A DNA stretch of 64,000 nt from Profundicola sp051011115 (GTDB lineage Bacteria > Bacteroidota > Bacteroidia > Flavobacteriales > Weeksellaceae), in assembly GCA_051011115.1 (NCBI GenBank), contig JBPCUN010000142.1:12153-76152 (forward strand), written 5' to 3'. This document shows, in pieces, positions 27,197 through 35,924 of the stretch. The translations under genes and the position numbers were made by a program. The notes under the pieces are model-generated. The model saw only the letters and a program-made list of their open reading frames with translations, made no database searches and was not told where the DNA came from. Position 1 is the stretch's first letter, and the number at the start of each line of letters is the position of its first letter.

Positions 27197-29278
27197 ATGA
27201 AGATAAAAAAAATAGAAGTTGAAAATTTTCGATTACTGAAGACTTTCTCAATGGATCTTGAAAATGAACTTTCTCTTGTTATCGGGAAAAACAATACAGG
27301 AAAGACTTCTATTCTGTCAGTTCTTGATAAATTTATAAATGAGAAAAGCAAATTTTCTTATGATGACTTTAATATTGATTTTAAAAACGAATTTGAAGAT
27401 TTAATTAAGTCGGCTGATGTTCCCGACGAATTCCTACCCAAAGGCATTAAACTGAAAATTTATATTGAATATAACGATACAGATGACTTATCTAATGTTA
27501 GCAGAGTATTAATGGATTTAGACCCTGATAATAATAATATTGTTTTAGGTTTTGAGTACACTGTAATCTATGATGATTTTTTAAAAATTAAAGCTGACTA
27601 TGCAGTCTTCGCAGCCAGTGAAAATGCCAAAAATGTTAAGAAGAAAGAATACAAGCCAAGGGAACTAAGAGATTTTTTAAAGCAAAACTTAGAAACTTAT
27701 TTTAAAATTCATAAATTCTCTTTCGAATATGATACAGCTACAAGCGACATTACCGAAACTAAACCTATTGACCTTATTAGTGAAAATATTAATTTAAAAG
27801 ACATCATCAGCTTCAAGTACATAAGTGCAAGAAGGGATGTGACAAATAAGGAAAAGGAAAATACGCTCTCAAAACAAACTTCAAGCCTTTATAAAAAGAA
27901 AGAAGATAGTAGCGATAAGACCCAAGCTACAGAAGATTTTAAAGACCAGCTTTCAGAAACCGACAGTACATTAAGCGACATCTATAAAGACTTATTTAAA
28001 GATGTAATAAAAAAAGTACAGGATTTTGGTGGCGTTAAGCTGAATGACACTGATATAGCAATTATTTCAACACTGCAACACCGAGAATTGCTTGAAGGGA
28101 ATACTACAGTGGTGTACACTCACGATGACCACAAGTTACCAGAGCATTATAACGGTTTGGGTTATATGAACCTAATAAGTATGATTTTTGAAATTGAAAT
28201 TTTGGTACAGGATTTCAAAAAAGATAAAGATAAAAAGCCCGCAGATATTAATTTGCTTATTATAGAAGAACCGGAAGCTCATACCCATCCCCAAATGCAA
28301 TATGTCTTTATAAAAAATATAAAAAAACTGCTTGGAGAAGGCATCAAAAGAGATGATGGTATAAACAGACCATTACAGTACATAATCACAACGCATTCAT
28401 CACACATTGTCGCAGATAGCGATTTCGATGATATTAAATATTTGAAAGCAATAGCAAAGAATAACGTAACTGCGAAAAATCTGAAAGATTTAAGAACTCA
28501 ATATGATGCTGACCCAAAACAGTATCAATTCTTAAAACAATATCTAACGATTAGCAGAGCTGAAATCTTTTTTGCTGATAAAGCAGTTCTTATTGAAGGA
28601 GATACAGAAAGAATTTTGATACCAACTTTTATGCGAAAAGTTGATTTGGAAGAGGCTTCACGTTTAGAAGCTGAAGGAAATGAAGATACCTTCTTACCGC
28701 TTCTATCACAAAATATATCAATTATCGAAGTTGGGGCATATTCTCAAATCTTTGAGAAATTTATTGACTTCTTGGGTATTAAATCAGTGATATTAACAGA
28801 TATAGATGCTATAAAGGTAACAGGTCAAAATGCAAAAGGGCAAGACGAATGGGGAGCGTGTCCTGTAAATGAAGGCACTAAAACAAGTAACTCAGCAATT
28901 AATCATTTCTTGAATGCTGTAACTTGGGACGATTTAAAATCCTTACCTCTTGCTAATAGAACGATTATTGTCGGGAGTTCCACAGTTTGTATATGTTACC
29001 AACAGGAAGAAAGCACCTATCACGCAAGAAGTTTTGAAGATGCCTTTATACACCTAAATAGAGCATTCGTAAAAGAAAATAAAGATACTTTCCAAGGGAT
29101 AAAAAATGCTACTGATTTTGATGATGATGCGAAAAGTCCTTATGTTTTAGCAGCGAATTGTGTTAAGAAGAAAACTCATTTTGCCTTGGATATCTTATAC
29201 CACAGTAATGAAAAGTTTAGTAATTGGAATATTCCGGCTTACATTAAAAATGGTTTGTTATGGTTGAAGGAAGATTAA
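27197..29278 (+). CDS. OLD-family ATPase-TOPRIM nuclease (GajA-like)
   Basis: A 693-residue protein: an N-terminal ABC ATPase (Walker A GKNNTGKTS, 30-38; Walker B IIEEPEAHTHP near 354; H-loop TTHSSHIV) and a C-terminal TOPRIM nuclease domain (VLIEGDTE near 464, then ILTDIDA near 533). GajA of Gabija has this order, is usually somewhat shorter (about 580), and nicks DNA when nucleotides are depleted in phage infection. It is followed, with a 19-base overlap, by a UvrD-like helicase, which makes Gabija the best label. The preceding gap of 42 bases keeps it in the same operon as the methylases. Confidence 0.82.
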   Translation: MKIKKIEVENFRLLKTFSMDLENELSLVIGKNNTGKTSILSVLDKFINEKSKFSYDDFNIDFKNEFEDLIKSADVPDEFLPKGIKLKIYIEYNDTDDLSNVSRVLMDLDPDNNNIVLGFEYTVIYDDFLKIKADYAVFAASENAKNVKKKEYKPRELRDFLKQNLETYFKIHKFSFEYDTATSDITETKPIDLISENINLKDIISFKYISARRDVTNKEKENTLSKQTSSLYKKKEDSSDKTQATEDFKDQLSETDSTLSDIYKDLFKDVIKKVQDFGGVKLNDTDIAIISTLQHRELLEGNTTVVYTHDDHKLPEHYNGLGYMNLISMIFEIEILVQDFKKDKDKKPADINLLIIEEPEAHTHPQMQYVFIKNIKKLLGEGIKRDDGINRPLQYIITTHSSHIVADSDFDDIKYLKAIAKNNVTAKNLKDLRTQYDADPKQYQFLKQYLTISRAEIFFADKAVLIEGDTERILIPTFMRKVDLEEASRLEAEGNEDTFLPLLSQNISIIEVGAYSQIFEKFIDFLGIKSVILTDIDAIKVTGQNAKGQDEWGACPVNEGTKTSNSAINHFLNAVTWDDLKSLPLANRTIIVGSSTVCICYQQEESTYHARSFEDAFIHLNRAFVKENKDTFQGIKNATDFDDDAKSPYVLAANCVKKKTHFALDILYHSNEKFSNWNIPAYIKNGLLWLKED

Positions 29279-31191
29279 ATTTAGAACCAGAAGTACGGGA
29301 AGTTTTTCAATCTATTGATAATGGCAGAAACTTTTTATTAAGCGGGGGTGCAGGCAGTGGAAAGACTTACTCCTTGGTAAAAGTAATTAGGCAGGCAATA
29401 GCTGAAAATCCAACGGCTAAGGTTGCTTGTATGACTTATACTAATGCAGCAGTAAAAGAAATTGAAGAAAGGGTAAACCATAAAAATCTTAATGTATCTA
29501 CGATACACGATTTCTTATGGGATAGTATTAAACATTTTCAAAAAGAGCTTAAAGAAGCACTTATTGCCTTAGCAAACAATGAGGAGGTAACCAGAATTTC
29601 CATTGAAGAAGTCAATCCTGTACCGGAAAATTATTATGCTGTTTTACCTGATGGTGTACAGTACAAAGAGTTTGTTAGAATACGTGAAGGAATTATATCT
29701 CACGATGAATTACTCATAGTAGCCAACTATCTTTTTGAAAAATATCCCAAGCTTAGCAGCATCGTAAAAGATAAATATAAATTCATATTCATTGATGAAT
29801 ACCAGGATACAAGTAAAGCTGTTGTAGAAACATTTCTTACACATTTTAAGAAAAGTAAAAGAACGAATATCATAGGCTTTTTTGGAGATGCTATGCAATC
29901 AATTTATGAAGATGGCATTGGCAACTTAGACGATTATAAAGGAGATGATGCAGAAAAAGTAAACGAAATTCCAAAGAAACAAAATAGAAGAAATCCGCAA
30001 CTTGTAATTGACTTGGCGAACAAACTTCGTACTGATGGCATAATTCAAGAACCATCTGCCGACCCGAAAGCCCCTAATATGGTTGGTGGTGTAATAAAGC
30101 AAGGAACTGTTTTATTTCTACATTCCACTGATGGATACATCAATAAGGTTGAGGCATTTTTAGAAGCTAATTATGCTTGGGATTTTAATAATTCAAAGGA
30201 AACTAAAGAACTTAATCTTACTCATAATTTAATAGCAGGTAAAGCGGGTTTTAGAAATTTGATGGATATTTATGATAAAGACCACATATTAAGTTTTAAA
30301 GATAGAATTAAGAAGTATATTAAAGATAACAATGTTGCTGCTGACTTTTCAGAAAATACATTTGGAGAAGTAATTGAAGCATTACAGCAAGGAAAAAGTG
30401 GTAGAGAGTTAAACGCAGTTCGTCCTACAAATACAATGCAGGTTTTTATTGATGGTAATGCTGAATTGTATAATTATGCGAAATCATTAAAATACTCTGA
30501 ATTTTCCAAAATGTATGTTGACAAAGACCAATTACTTGATGATAAAAAGCAAGACAAAGATGATGAAAACAAGAAAGGTTCAAAAAGAGATAATCTTGTA
30601 AAACACTTATTTAAAATTCAGAATAATATTTCTCTGTATCAAAATAAAAAGTACAATGAGTTTTTAAGAGCCACAGATTATCATTTTAAAATAACAAGTA
30701 TCGCAAGCAAAAAAGCCTTAAAAGAAAATATTGAAAGCCTTGTGAATGTTGGAGATAATACAATTGAACAAGTCATTAATGATGCTAACGAAAAGAGAAT
30801 TTGTTTGATTGATGATAAGCTAATTGCCTTTAAAGAGAACAAAGAGTATTTGTATAATCGAGTGAAGGATGTTAAGTTTAGTGAATTTCAAAAACTATAT
30901 GAATACCTTGAAGGACAAACACCATTTTCAACACAGCACAAAACCAAAGGAACAGAATTTGATAATGTTTTGGTTATACTTGATAATGGTGGTTGGAACA
31001 ATTATAACTTTGGAAATCTATTCTTAGGTACAGGTTCTGCAAGTGTATTGGATAGAACTCAAAAAATATTTTACGTTTGTTGTACAAGGGCAAAAGAGAA
31101 CTTAGCAGTTTTTTTTCACAATCCTGATGCAGACGTAATAGCGAAAGCCAAAGTATGGTTTGGAGAGGACAATGTAATTGATATTAGTTAA
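29260..31191 (+). CDS. UvrD/Rep-like SF1 helicase (GajB-like)
   Basis: A 643-residue superfamily 1 helicase with a complete motif set: Walker A GGAGSGKTY (29-37), Walker B FIDEYQDTS (about 178), motif III FFGDAMQSIY, motif IV NRRNPQLVIDLANKL, motif V QHKTKGTEFDNV and motif VI YVCCTRAK. GajB partners of GajA belong to this family but are typically near 500 residues, so this one has an extra insert between motifs IV and V. Translationally coupled to the OLD gene. Confidence 0.82.
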   Translation: MVEGRLNLEPEVREVFQSIDNGRNFLLSGGAGSGKTYSLVKVIRQAIAENPTAKVACMTYTNAAVKEIEERVNHKNLNVSTIHDFLWDSIKHFQKELKEALIALANNEEVTRISIEEVNPVPENYYAVLPDGVQYKEFVRIREGIISHDELLIVANYLFEKYPKLSSIVKDKYKFIFIDEYQDTSKAVVETFLTHFKKSKRTNIIGFFGDAMQSIYEDGIGNLDDYKGDDAEKVNEIPKKQNRRNPQLVIDLANKLRTDGIIQEPSADPKAPNMVGGVIKQGTVLFLHSTDGYINKVEAFLEANYAWDFNNSKETKELNLTHNLIAGKAGFRNLMDIYDKDHILSFKDRIKKYIKDNNVAADFSENTFGEVIEALQQGKSGRELNAVRPTNTMQVFIDGNAELYNYAKSLKYSEFSKMYVDKDQLLDDKKQDKDDENKKGSKRDNLVKHLFKIQNNISLYQNKKYNEFLRATDYHFKITSIASKKALKENIESLVNVGDNTIEQVINDANEKRICLIDDKLIAFKENKEYLYNRVKDVKFSEFQKLYEYLEGQTPFSTQHKTKGTEFDNVLVILDNGGWNNYNFGNLFLGTGSASVLDRTQKIFYVCCTRAKENLAVFFHNPDADVIAKAKVWFGEDNVIDIS

Positions 31192-31202
31192 CCTTATTCT
31201 TA

Positions 31203-31240
31203 AAAAAACAATAGGGAGTTTGCTCATACAAACTCCCCAA
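31203..31240 (-). terminator. Terminator overlapping the traD stop
   Basis: On the minus strand, stem ggggagtttg / caaactccc with the TGA of traD in the loop region, followed by a short A/T gap and a T7 run. It closes the traA-D transcript, just where the convergent helicase gene ends. Confidence 0.75.
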
Positions 31241-31859
31241 TGTCAAAATCACTCAAATCACTTTTCCGCAAAGTGGAAGAACTGTCTTCCGTTTCAGATG
31301 AAAGGGTACTATCCAAAAGCTCGGCTATTCTTCGGGAAGCATCTTCCATAGAATTTTCCAATAGGCTGAATAATTCGGTTCCCTGTATTTTTTGAACTAT
31401 CGCTATCGCTGTTTCCTTTTGGGCTGGTTCCAATTCTTCTTTTTGGAGTAACACCCCCACGGAGCTTAGTTCTTCAAAGGTAACCCCTTGGGCAAAACCG
31501 TCATCGCCACCGGATATTCCGTACCTGTTCCATTCTTCTTCCTCCTCCTCCAAATCAGGTATATTTCTGAAAACTTCGTCCAGCTCTTCCTGCGGAATTT
31601 GAACACTTACGTTTTCATTTTCGTCGTATTCAATGTCTAAGTTATCAGGGTTTATCTCTGGTTCCTCAATTTGGCGTTTAGTGGTAATGTTTGGCACTGT
31701 AAGGCTTCTTACAGGTTTGGGTTGCCCCATAATATCAGGTAAATCAGGGTTGACCTTTTCTGGCTTTGGATCTGGTTTCTCCCTTTTCGTAATGACAATC
31801 TTATCCTGTAAAAGCAGGATAATAATTATCAGAAGGCAAATCACAATTACTACTTCCAT
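31224..31859 (-). CDS. traD: Conjugative transfer protein TraD
   Basis: A 211-residue protein with one N-terminal membrane helix (VVIVICLLIIIILLL) and a long acidic, Pro-rich and Glu-rich cytosolic part (EEEEEEW near 105). The pattern and place after traA-C match the TraD genes of Bacteroidetes ICEs. Function not defined in the family. It ends the traA-D unit. Confidence 0.82.
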   Translation of the reverse strand: MEVVIVICLLIIIILLLQDKIVITKREKPDPKPEKVNPDLPDIMGQPKPVRSLTVPNITTKRQIEEPEINPDNLDIEYDENENVSVQIPQEELDEVFRNIPDLEEEEEEWNRYGISGGDDGFAQGVTFEELSSVGVLLQKEELEPAQKETAIAIVQKIQGTELFSLLENSMEDASRRIAELLDSTLSSETEDSSSTLRKSDLSDFDIGEFV

Positions 31860-31870
31860 AATGTTAGTTT

Positions 31871-32176
31871 TTAAAATAAACCCTTGTATTTTTCGTTGAA
31901 CTCCTTTGTAATCATGTCTTCAAATACTTTAAAATGATATTCCAGAATATTATTGAGATAGGCGAACAAGGGTATTTTATCATCGCCTATAATCTGAACG
32001 ATACGGGTTAAACGTTCATGATATTCAGGGCTTAGGTATATACTTTTATTGCCTCTTTTCTGCATTTTATTCATTTGCATAAATGCTTTTTCATAGGATA
32101 CTTTCGCTGTATTAGTTGCTATGCTGGAGTTGTCGTTGGTTGCAACGACATTCCTTTTCTTTTTGTTTTTCTTCAT
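31871..32176 (-). CDS. DUF3408 protein (TraC/TraB-like)
   Basis: A 101-residue protein with a basic N-terminus (KKNKKKRN) and the DUF3408 domain (SIYLSPEYHERLTRIVQIIGDDKIPLFAYLNNILEYHF). The domain looks like a ribbon-helix-helix DNA-binding fold. Its paralogue is the gene just upstream, with which it shares one base at the junction. Probably a ParB-like partner of the ParA-like TraA. Confidence 0.85.
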   Translation of the reverse strand: MKKNKKKRNVVATNDNSSIATNTAKVSYEKAFMQMNKMQKRGNKSIYLSPEYHERLTRIVQIIGDDKIPLFAYLNNILEYHFKVFEDMITKEFNEKYKGLF

Positions 32177-32586
32177 TACAAAATGGGTTTAAAATGTTCA
32201 TTGAAATAATCTGTGATATCGTCCCCGTACTCTCTGAAGTGGTGTTCAAGAATGTTATCAATATAAGAGTAGAGCGTTGTTCTTTCTTCCCTTGTCAGTT
32301 GAACGATGCGGAGCAATCTTTCGTGGTATTCGGGGCGAATGTAAACGACCTTACCGTTACGACCTGAGGGAAACCGATTGACCAAAAAAGTTTCCTCATA
32401 GTCCACTTTTTTTGATGAACTGCTTCGCACTTTTTCTTTCGGTTTGGTTTTAATTTCCTTTGTTTCTTCCTCTTGAGGTTTGTTTATGGGTGGAGAAATA
32501 GGCTCGTCCCCACTTATGATATTCATCAAATAATCCTCATCAACGTCAGGCTTTTCAAAAGCGTTGTTTTTGTTATCCTTAGCCAT
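32176..32586 (-). CDS. traB: DUF3408 protein (TraB-like)
   Basis: A 136-residue protein: acidic N-terminus, a basic linker (TKPKEKVRSSSSKK) and the DUF3408 domain (VVYIRPEYHERLLRIVQLTREERTTLYSYIDNILEHHF). It overlaps the neighbouring paralogue and lies 12 bases after traA. RHH-like DNA binding beside a ParA ATPase suggests a partition or DNA-positioning pair; that role is inferred. Confidence 0.85.
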   Translation of the reverse strand: MAKDNKNNAFEKPDVDEDYLMNIISGDEPISPPINKPQEEETKEIKTKPKEKVRSSSSKKVDYEETFLVNRFPSGRNGKVVYIRPEYHERLLRIVQLTREERTTLYSYIDNILEHHFREYGDDITDYFNEHFKPIL

Positions 32587-32598
32587 AGTCTAATGATT

Positions 32599-33366
32599 TT
32601 ATAGTTGTGTGATTTTCAAAAATTCTTCGACAAATAAATCCATTTTGGTTATTTTCATTAGCTGTGTTTCGGCAGGAAGTAAACTTGACCTGAATACATA
32701 ACCGGCAGTGTCATCTGTTTCTTTTCGGAAACGCTTACTGTCCATAATCCTTGTTCCCATTATTGGCAGGTTGAGTTCTTTGATGACACTTTGATAGGCA
32801 TCGTATATACCTGTTTTTTCTCTGCCGTCCACTTGGTTCCAGAACAACCAAAGTTCTTGTTTCTCGTTGCCCTCAGTAGTTTTCGGAAGTTGAAGAAAGG
32901 CTTTGGTAAAGCCCAATGTACTTTCTACGACCAAGCGGTCTGCGGTAATGGGCGAAAAGATAAAATCCATTGTCTTTAATGTAGTCAAGACACCTTTGGT
33001 GTTGGCAGTCCCCGGCAGATCGAAAAAGATAACATCCGGTACAACCACCGACTGGCTTCTGTATTCCGATGCTTTCTCCAAAGCTGTTTCAGCTTTGCAT
33101 TTAATAATCGGGTATGCTTTTTTGTTGATGGCTTGAAACTGCTTCATTGCCGCTTTTTTATGGTAGTCGTTCTGCATTATGGTTCTCTTATCCCGCTCTC
33201 GCATATTAGTCAAACTGTGCTGCGGAAAGTCGCAATCCATTACCAGTACATTAAAACCTAATCGGTAGTGAAGTACACTTGCCAGCAAGGTGGTCATCGT
33301 AGATTTTCCCACACCACCTTTTTGGGTGGAGAAACTGATTTTTAAAGTTTCTTTTCTTGTTTCCAT
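32599..33366 (-). CDS. traA: ParA-family ATPase TraA
   Basis: A 255-residue ParA/MinD-type ATPase with the deviant Walker A QKGGVGKST (15-23), the VLVMDCDFPQHSL box and FFDLPGTANTKGV (Walker B region). It heads the traA-D transcript. Such TraA proteins are thought to position or stabilise the element or the transfer apparatus. About 700 bases of non-coding DNA with a phased motif pair lie upstream. Confidence 0.93.
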   Translation of the reverse strand: METRKETLKISFSTQKGGVGKSTMTTLLASVLHYRLGFNVLVMDCDFPQHSLTNMRERDKRTIMQNDYHKKAAMKQFQAINKKAYPIIKCKAETALEKASEYRSQSVVVPDVIFFDLPGTANTKGVLTTLKTMDFIFSPITADRLVVESTLGFTKAFLQLPKTTEGNEKQELWLFWNQVDGREKTGIYDAYQSVIKELNLPIMGTRIMDSKRFRKETDDTAGYVFRSSLLPAETQLMKITKMDLFVEEFLKITQL

Positions 33367-33740
33367 TATTTAAAAATTTATTGTTACACACTTTATTTGT
33401 TTTGCAGGATTGAATATTGGTTTATCTGATTATTACCTCATTCCTATATTCCTGCATTCCCTTTTGGGTACTTTCCTGCACAGGTATTTGCTTTCATTTT
33501 TGCCTTGTCAGGTACATTCTTTGGCAAGTGGCAAAACTTGCAACAGGTAAATTGCTTTACCGCTTTTATGCTTTTACACTTTTATTGTTTTATTGTTTTA
33601 TGCTTTTAAAACCTTATGCTTTTATTCCAAACTGCCTGTTTGCAAACCTGATTTTCTTCTTTGTTGAAATACTTTTTTTACTACCTGCACTAAAATTATA
33701 CGGCAAATAAAGCGATTGATTTAACCGCTGATTGAGCTGT
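33367..33740. other. Leader region of traA with T-rich tract
   Basis: About 370 bases without a credible gene. An open frame at 33417-33710 translates to a Phe/Leu/Cys-rich, low-complexity chain arising from T-rich DNA. The tract 33557-33627 holds several copies of tgctttta and ttattgtttta. A small palindrome around ggcaagtggcaaaacttgc is near 33523. A long untranslated traA leader is likely. Confidence 0.5.
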
Positions 33741-33774
33741 GGCAGTGTTTGGCATTCAAAGGCAGTGTTTGGCA
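33741..33774. repeat. Phased motif pair, site c (perfect copies)
   Basis: GGCAGTGTTTGGCA occurs twice without mismatch, at 33741-33754 and 33761-33774, exactly 20 bases apart. It lies between traA (minus) and the mobilisation genes (plus). This is the best copy of the element-wide motif. Confidence 0.8.
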
Positions 33775-33952
33775 CTGCTATACAATACACTGCTTTCGTA
33801 AACAGGTCTTTACTTTGTAAAATGATTTTTATTAACGGATTTATGCAAAAGTCTTTTGACAAAATGGAGAGTAACGGGAACGGCTTCGATCTGTTTTTCC
33901 CTGTTACATTTAATCCGTCCCGCAGGGCGGATTTTTGTGTTCAACAGAACAC

Positions 33953-34008
33953 GGCAAGTTGTGTTTTGAGCATCTCGGAATGATTTCCGATGCTCAAAAC
34001 AACTTGCC
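33953..34008. other. Large inverted repeat, candidate oriT
   Basis: Arms of 22 and 20 bases (ggcaagttgt..ttttgagcatc / gatgctcaaaacaacttgcc) are separated by an inner stem tcgga / tccga. The repeat lies 67 bases before the relaxosome and relaxase genes, where Bacteroidetes elements carry oriT. A second small hairpin (ccctttgcaggg) follows at about 34008-34019. The nic site cannot be read by eye. Confidence 0.55.
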
Positions 34009-34074
34009 CTTTGCAGGGGGCAGAAAACACCTTCCGAAGTCAGGGTTTTGTATGGATTTTAAAATGGATTAGTG

Positions 34075-34512
34075 ATGAACGATAACAACAAAAAGCAATT
34101 GAAAAAGACCGGACGCCGCCCAAAAGAAGACCCGGCGACCATCCGCTATACGATTTCCTTTAACGAGCAGGAACACGCCCGTTTTCTTACCCTGTTTGAT
34201 AAATCAGGTATGCAGGTAAAGGCGCATTTCATAACGTCCTGCATCTTTGACAAGACCATAAAGACCATTCAGATTGACAAAGGAACGGTTGATTTTTATA
34301 TGCGGCTAACCTCTTTTCACAGCCAGTTCCGTTCCATAGGTGTAAATTATAACCAGATTGTAAAGCTGTTGTACAAGCATTTTTCCGAGAAAAAAGCGGC
34401 AGCGTTCCTCTACAAATTGGAAAAACAGACGGCTGAAATGGCGATGCTATGCCAAAAAATTATTCAGCTAACCGAGGAATTTGAAGCAAAGTACCTGAAA
34501 AAACAGCCTTAG
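34075..34512 (+). CDS. mobA: Relaxosome accessory protein (MobA-type)
   Basis: A 145-residue basic DNA-binding protein with an N-terminal ribbon-helix-helix-like segment (RRPKEDPATIRYTISFNEQEHARFLTLF) and a helical C-terminal part (YNQIVKLLYKHFSEKKAAAFLYKLEKQ). Accessory proteins of this kind bind oriT and load the relaxase. The ATG at 34075 is preferred over the adjacent GTG. Followed two bases later by the relaxase. Confidence 0.85.
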   Translation: MNDNNKKQLKKTGRRPKEDPATIRYTISFNEQEHARFLTLFDKSGMQVKAHFITSCIFDKTIKTIQIDKGTVDFYMRLTSFHSQFRSIGVNYNQIVKLLYKHFSEKKAAAFLYKLEKQTAEMAMLCQKIIQLTEEFEAKYLKKQP

Positions 34513-34514
34513 AA

Positions 34515-35798
34515 ATGATAGCGAAAATCGGTAGAAGCGGAAATTTATACGGAGCATTGGCGTACAATCAGCTCAAAGTGGAGAATGAAAACGGACAGAT
34601 TTTGTTTGCCAATAAGATGATTGAAACCGCTAACGGGCATTATTCCGTTGCACAATTAGCCCAGTCTTTTGCGCCTTACCTGATAGCCAACCGCAATACC
34701 GAAAAACATACGTTGCATATTTCGCTCAATCCTGACCCGAATGATAAAGTAAGCGATGATAAGTTTAGGGAGATGGCAGAACAGTATATGCGGGAAATGG
34801 GTTACGGAGAACAGCCTTTTGTGGTGTTCAAACACACGGATATTGACCGCAGCCATATACACATTGTATCGGTTTGCGTGGACGAAGAGGGTAAAAAGAT
34901 TTCGGACAAGTTCGAGAAAATGCGGTCTATGAATGTGTGCCGTGAGTTGGAAAGAAAACACGGATTGATACCCGCAACTGATAAGGAGCATCGGCAGAAC
35001 GACAAGGTTTTCCGCCCGGTAAACTACAAAGCTGGAGATGTGAAAAGTCAAATCGCTTCAGTAGTTCGCCACTTACCAAATTACTATAAGTTTCAGACTT
35101 TGGGCGAATACAATGCCTTGCTTTCCCTGTTCAATATTACCACCGAAAAAGTAGAGGGCGAATTGCAGGGGCAGCTACGGCAGGGTTTATTATACATTCC
35201 TTTAAACGAGAAAGGCGAAAGAGCCGGGCATCCGTTCAAGGCTTCTTTGTTTGGTAAAGATGCAGGGCTTCCGGCTTTGGAACTGTATTTTGCGAAATGC
35301 AAAACGGATTTAAAAGATAGTCCAACCAAGCAGACCTTACAATCAGCCGTTACCATTGCCTTGAAATCAACAACTGATGAAATGGGCTTTAAGAAGCAAT
35401 TAGCCGAGCAGGGAATTAACGTAGTGGTGCGGAGGAATGATACAGGGCGTATTTACGGAATGACATTTATAGACCACAATTCTAAAGCGGTTTGGAACGG
35501 TTCACGTTTGAGCAAGGAACTTTCTGCCAATGCCTTTAATGATTATTGGAACAATAATATCAAACCGGAGATTAAAGAGCCAGTTGAATTACAACCGAAA
35601 ATATCTACATCAAATGATGCGGATCTTCCTGCGGAAGAACCACACCATTTGTTCGACTTCTTAACTACTGGTAAACACGAAGATGGTTTGATTGAAGCAC
35701 TGGGAGGCTTATTGCCCGAAGCCCAGGGCGAAGATTACGAGGAACAGGATTTTGCCAATAAAATGAAGAAGAAAAAGAAGAAAGGTAGTAGGTTGTAA
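34515..35798 (+). CDS. mobB: Relaxase / mobilisation nuclease (MobB-type)
   Basis: A 427-residue relaxase of the MobP-like (relaxase/mobilisation nuclease) family. It would nick oriT and stay covalently attached to the 5' end. The His motif reads HTDIDRSHIHIV (about 110-121), with an earlier HTLHISLNPDP; a candidate catalytic Tyr lies in the first 20 residues (NLYGALAYNQLK). The C-terminus is acidic then ends in a Lys run (KMKKKKKKGSRL). In an operon with the accessory gene. Confidence 0.92.
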   Translation: MIAKIGRSGNLYGALAYNQLKVENENGQILFANKMIETANGHYSVAQLAQSFAPYLIANRNTEKHTLHISLNPDPNDKVSDDKFREMAEQYMREMGYGEQPFVVFKHTDIDRSHIHIVSVCVDEEGKKISDKFEKMRSMNVCRELERKHGLIPATDKEHRQNDKVFRPVNYKAGDVKSQIASVVRHLPNYYKFQTLGEYNALLSLFNITTEKVEGELQGQLRQGLLYIPLNEKGERAGHPFKASLFGKDAGLPALELYFAKCKTDLKDSPTKQTLQSAVTIALKSTTDEMGFKKQLAEQGINVVVRRNDTGRIYGMTFIDHNSKAVWNGSRLSKELSANAFNDYWNNNIKPEIKEPVELQPKISTSNDADLPAEEPHHLFDFLTTGKHEDGLIEALGGLLPEAQGEDYEEQDFANKMKKKKKKGSRL

Positions 35799-35892
35799 AA
35801 AATATCTATTGATTGAAATATATGTTTCATTTTTAAGGTTGTACAGCTTCAGTCTTCACACCACATATAACGAAGCTCATTTTTTTATTTTG

Positions 35893-35900
35893 TAATTTTG
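35893..35900 (+). promoter_or_regulatory. Candidate -7 box of the Crp/Fnr gene
   Basis: TAATTTTG fits TAnnTTTG and lies 25 bases before the ATG at 35925. A -33 TTTG at the right distance is not evident. Confidence 0.4.
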
Positions 35901-35924
35901 TTACAACAAATCAGCATTGGATTA

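Noticed and set aside
33417..33710. 97-residue hydrophobic frame upstream of traA
   Set aside because: It arises from T-rich repeats (Phe/Leu/Tyr/Cys) and has no homology or start signal.
33741..33774. Repeats as a CRISPR array
   Set aside because: Only two copies of 14 bases with a 6-base gap and no cas genes; better explained as operator sites.
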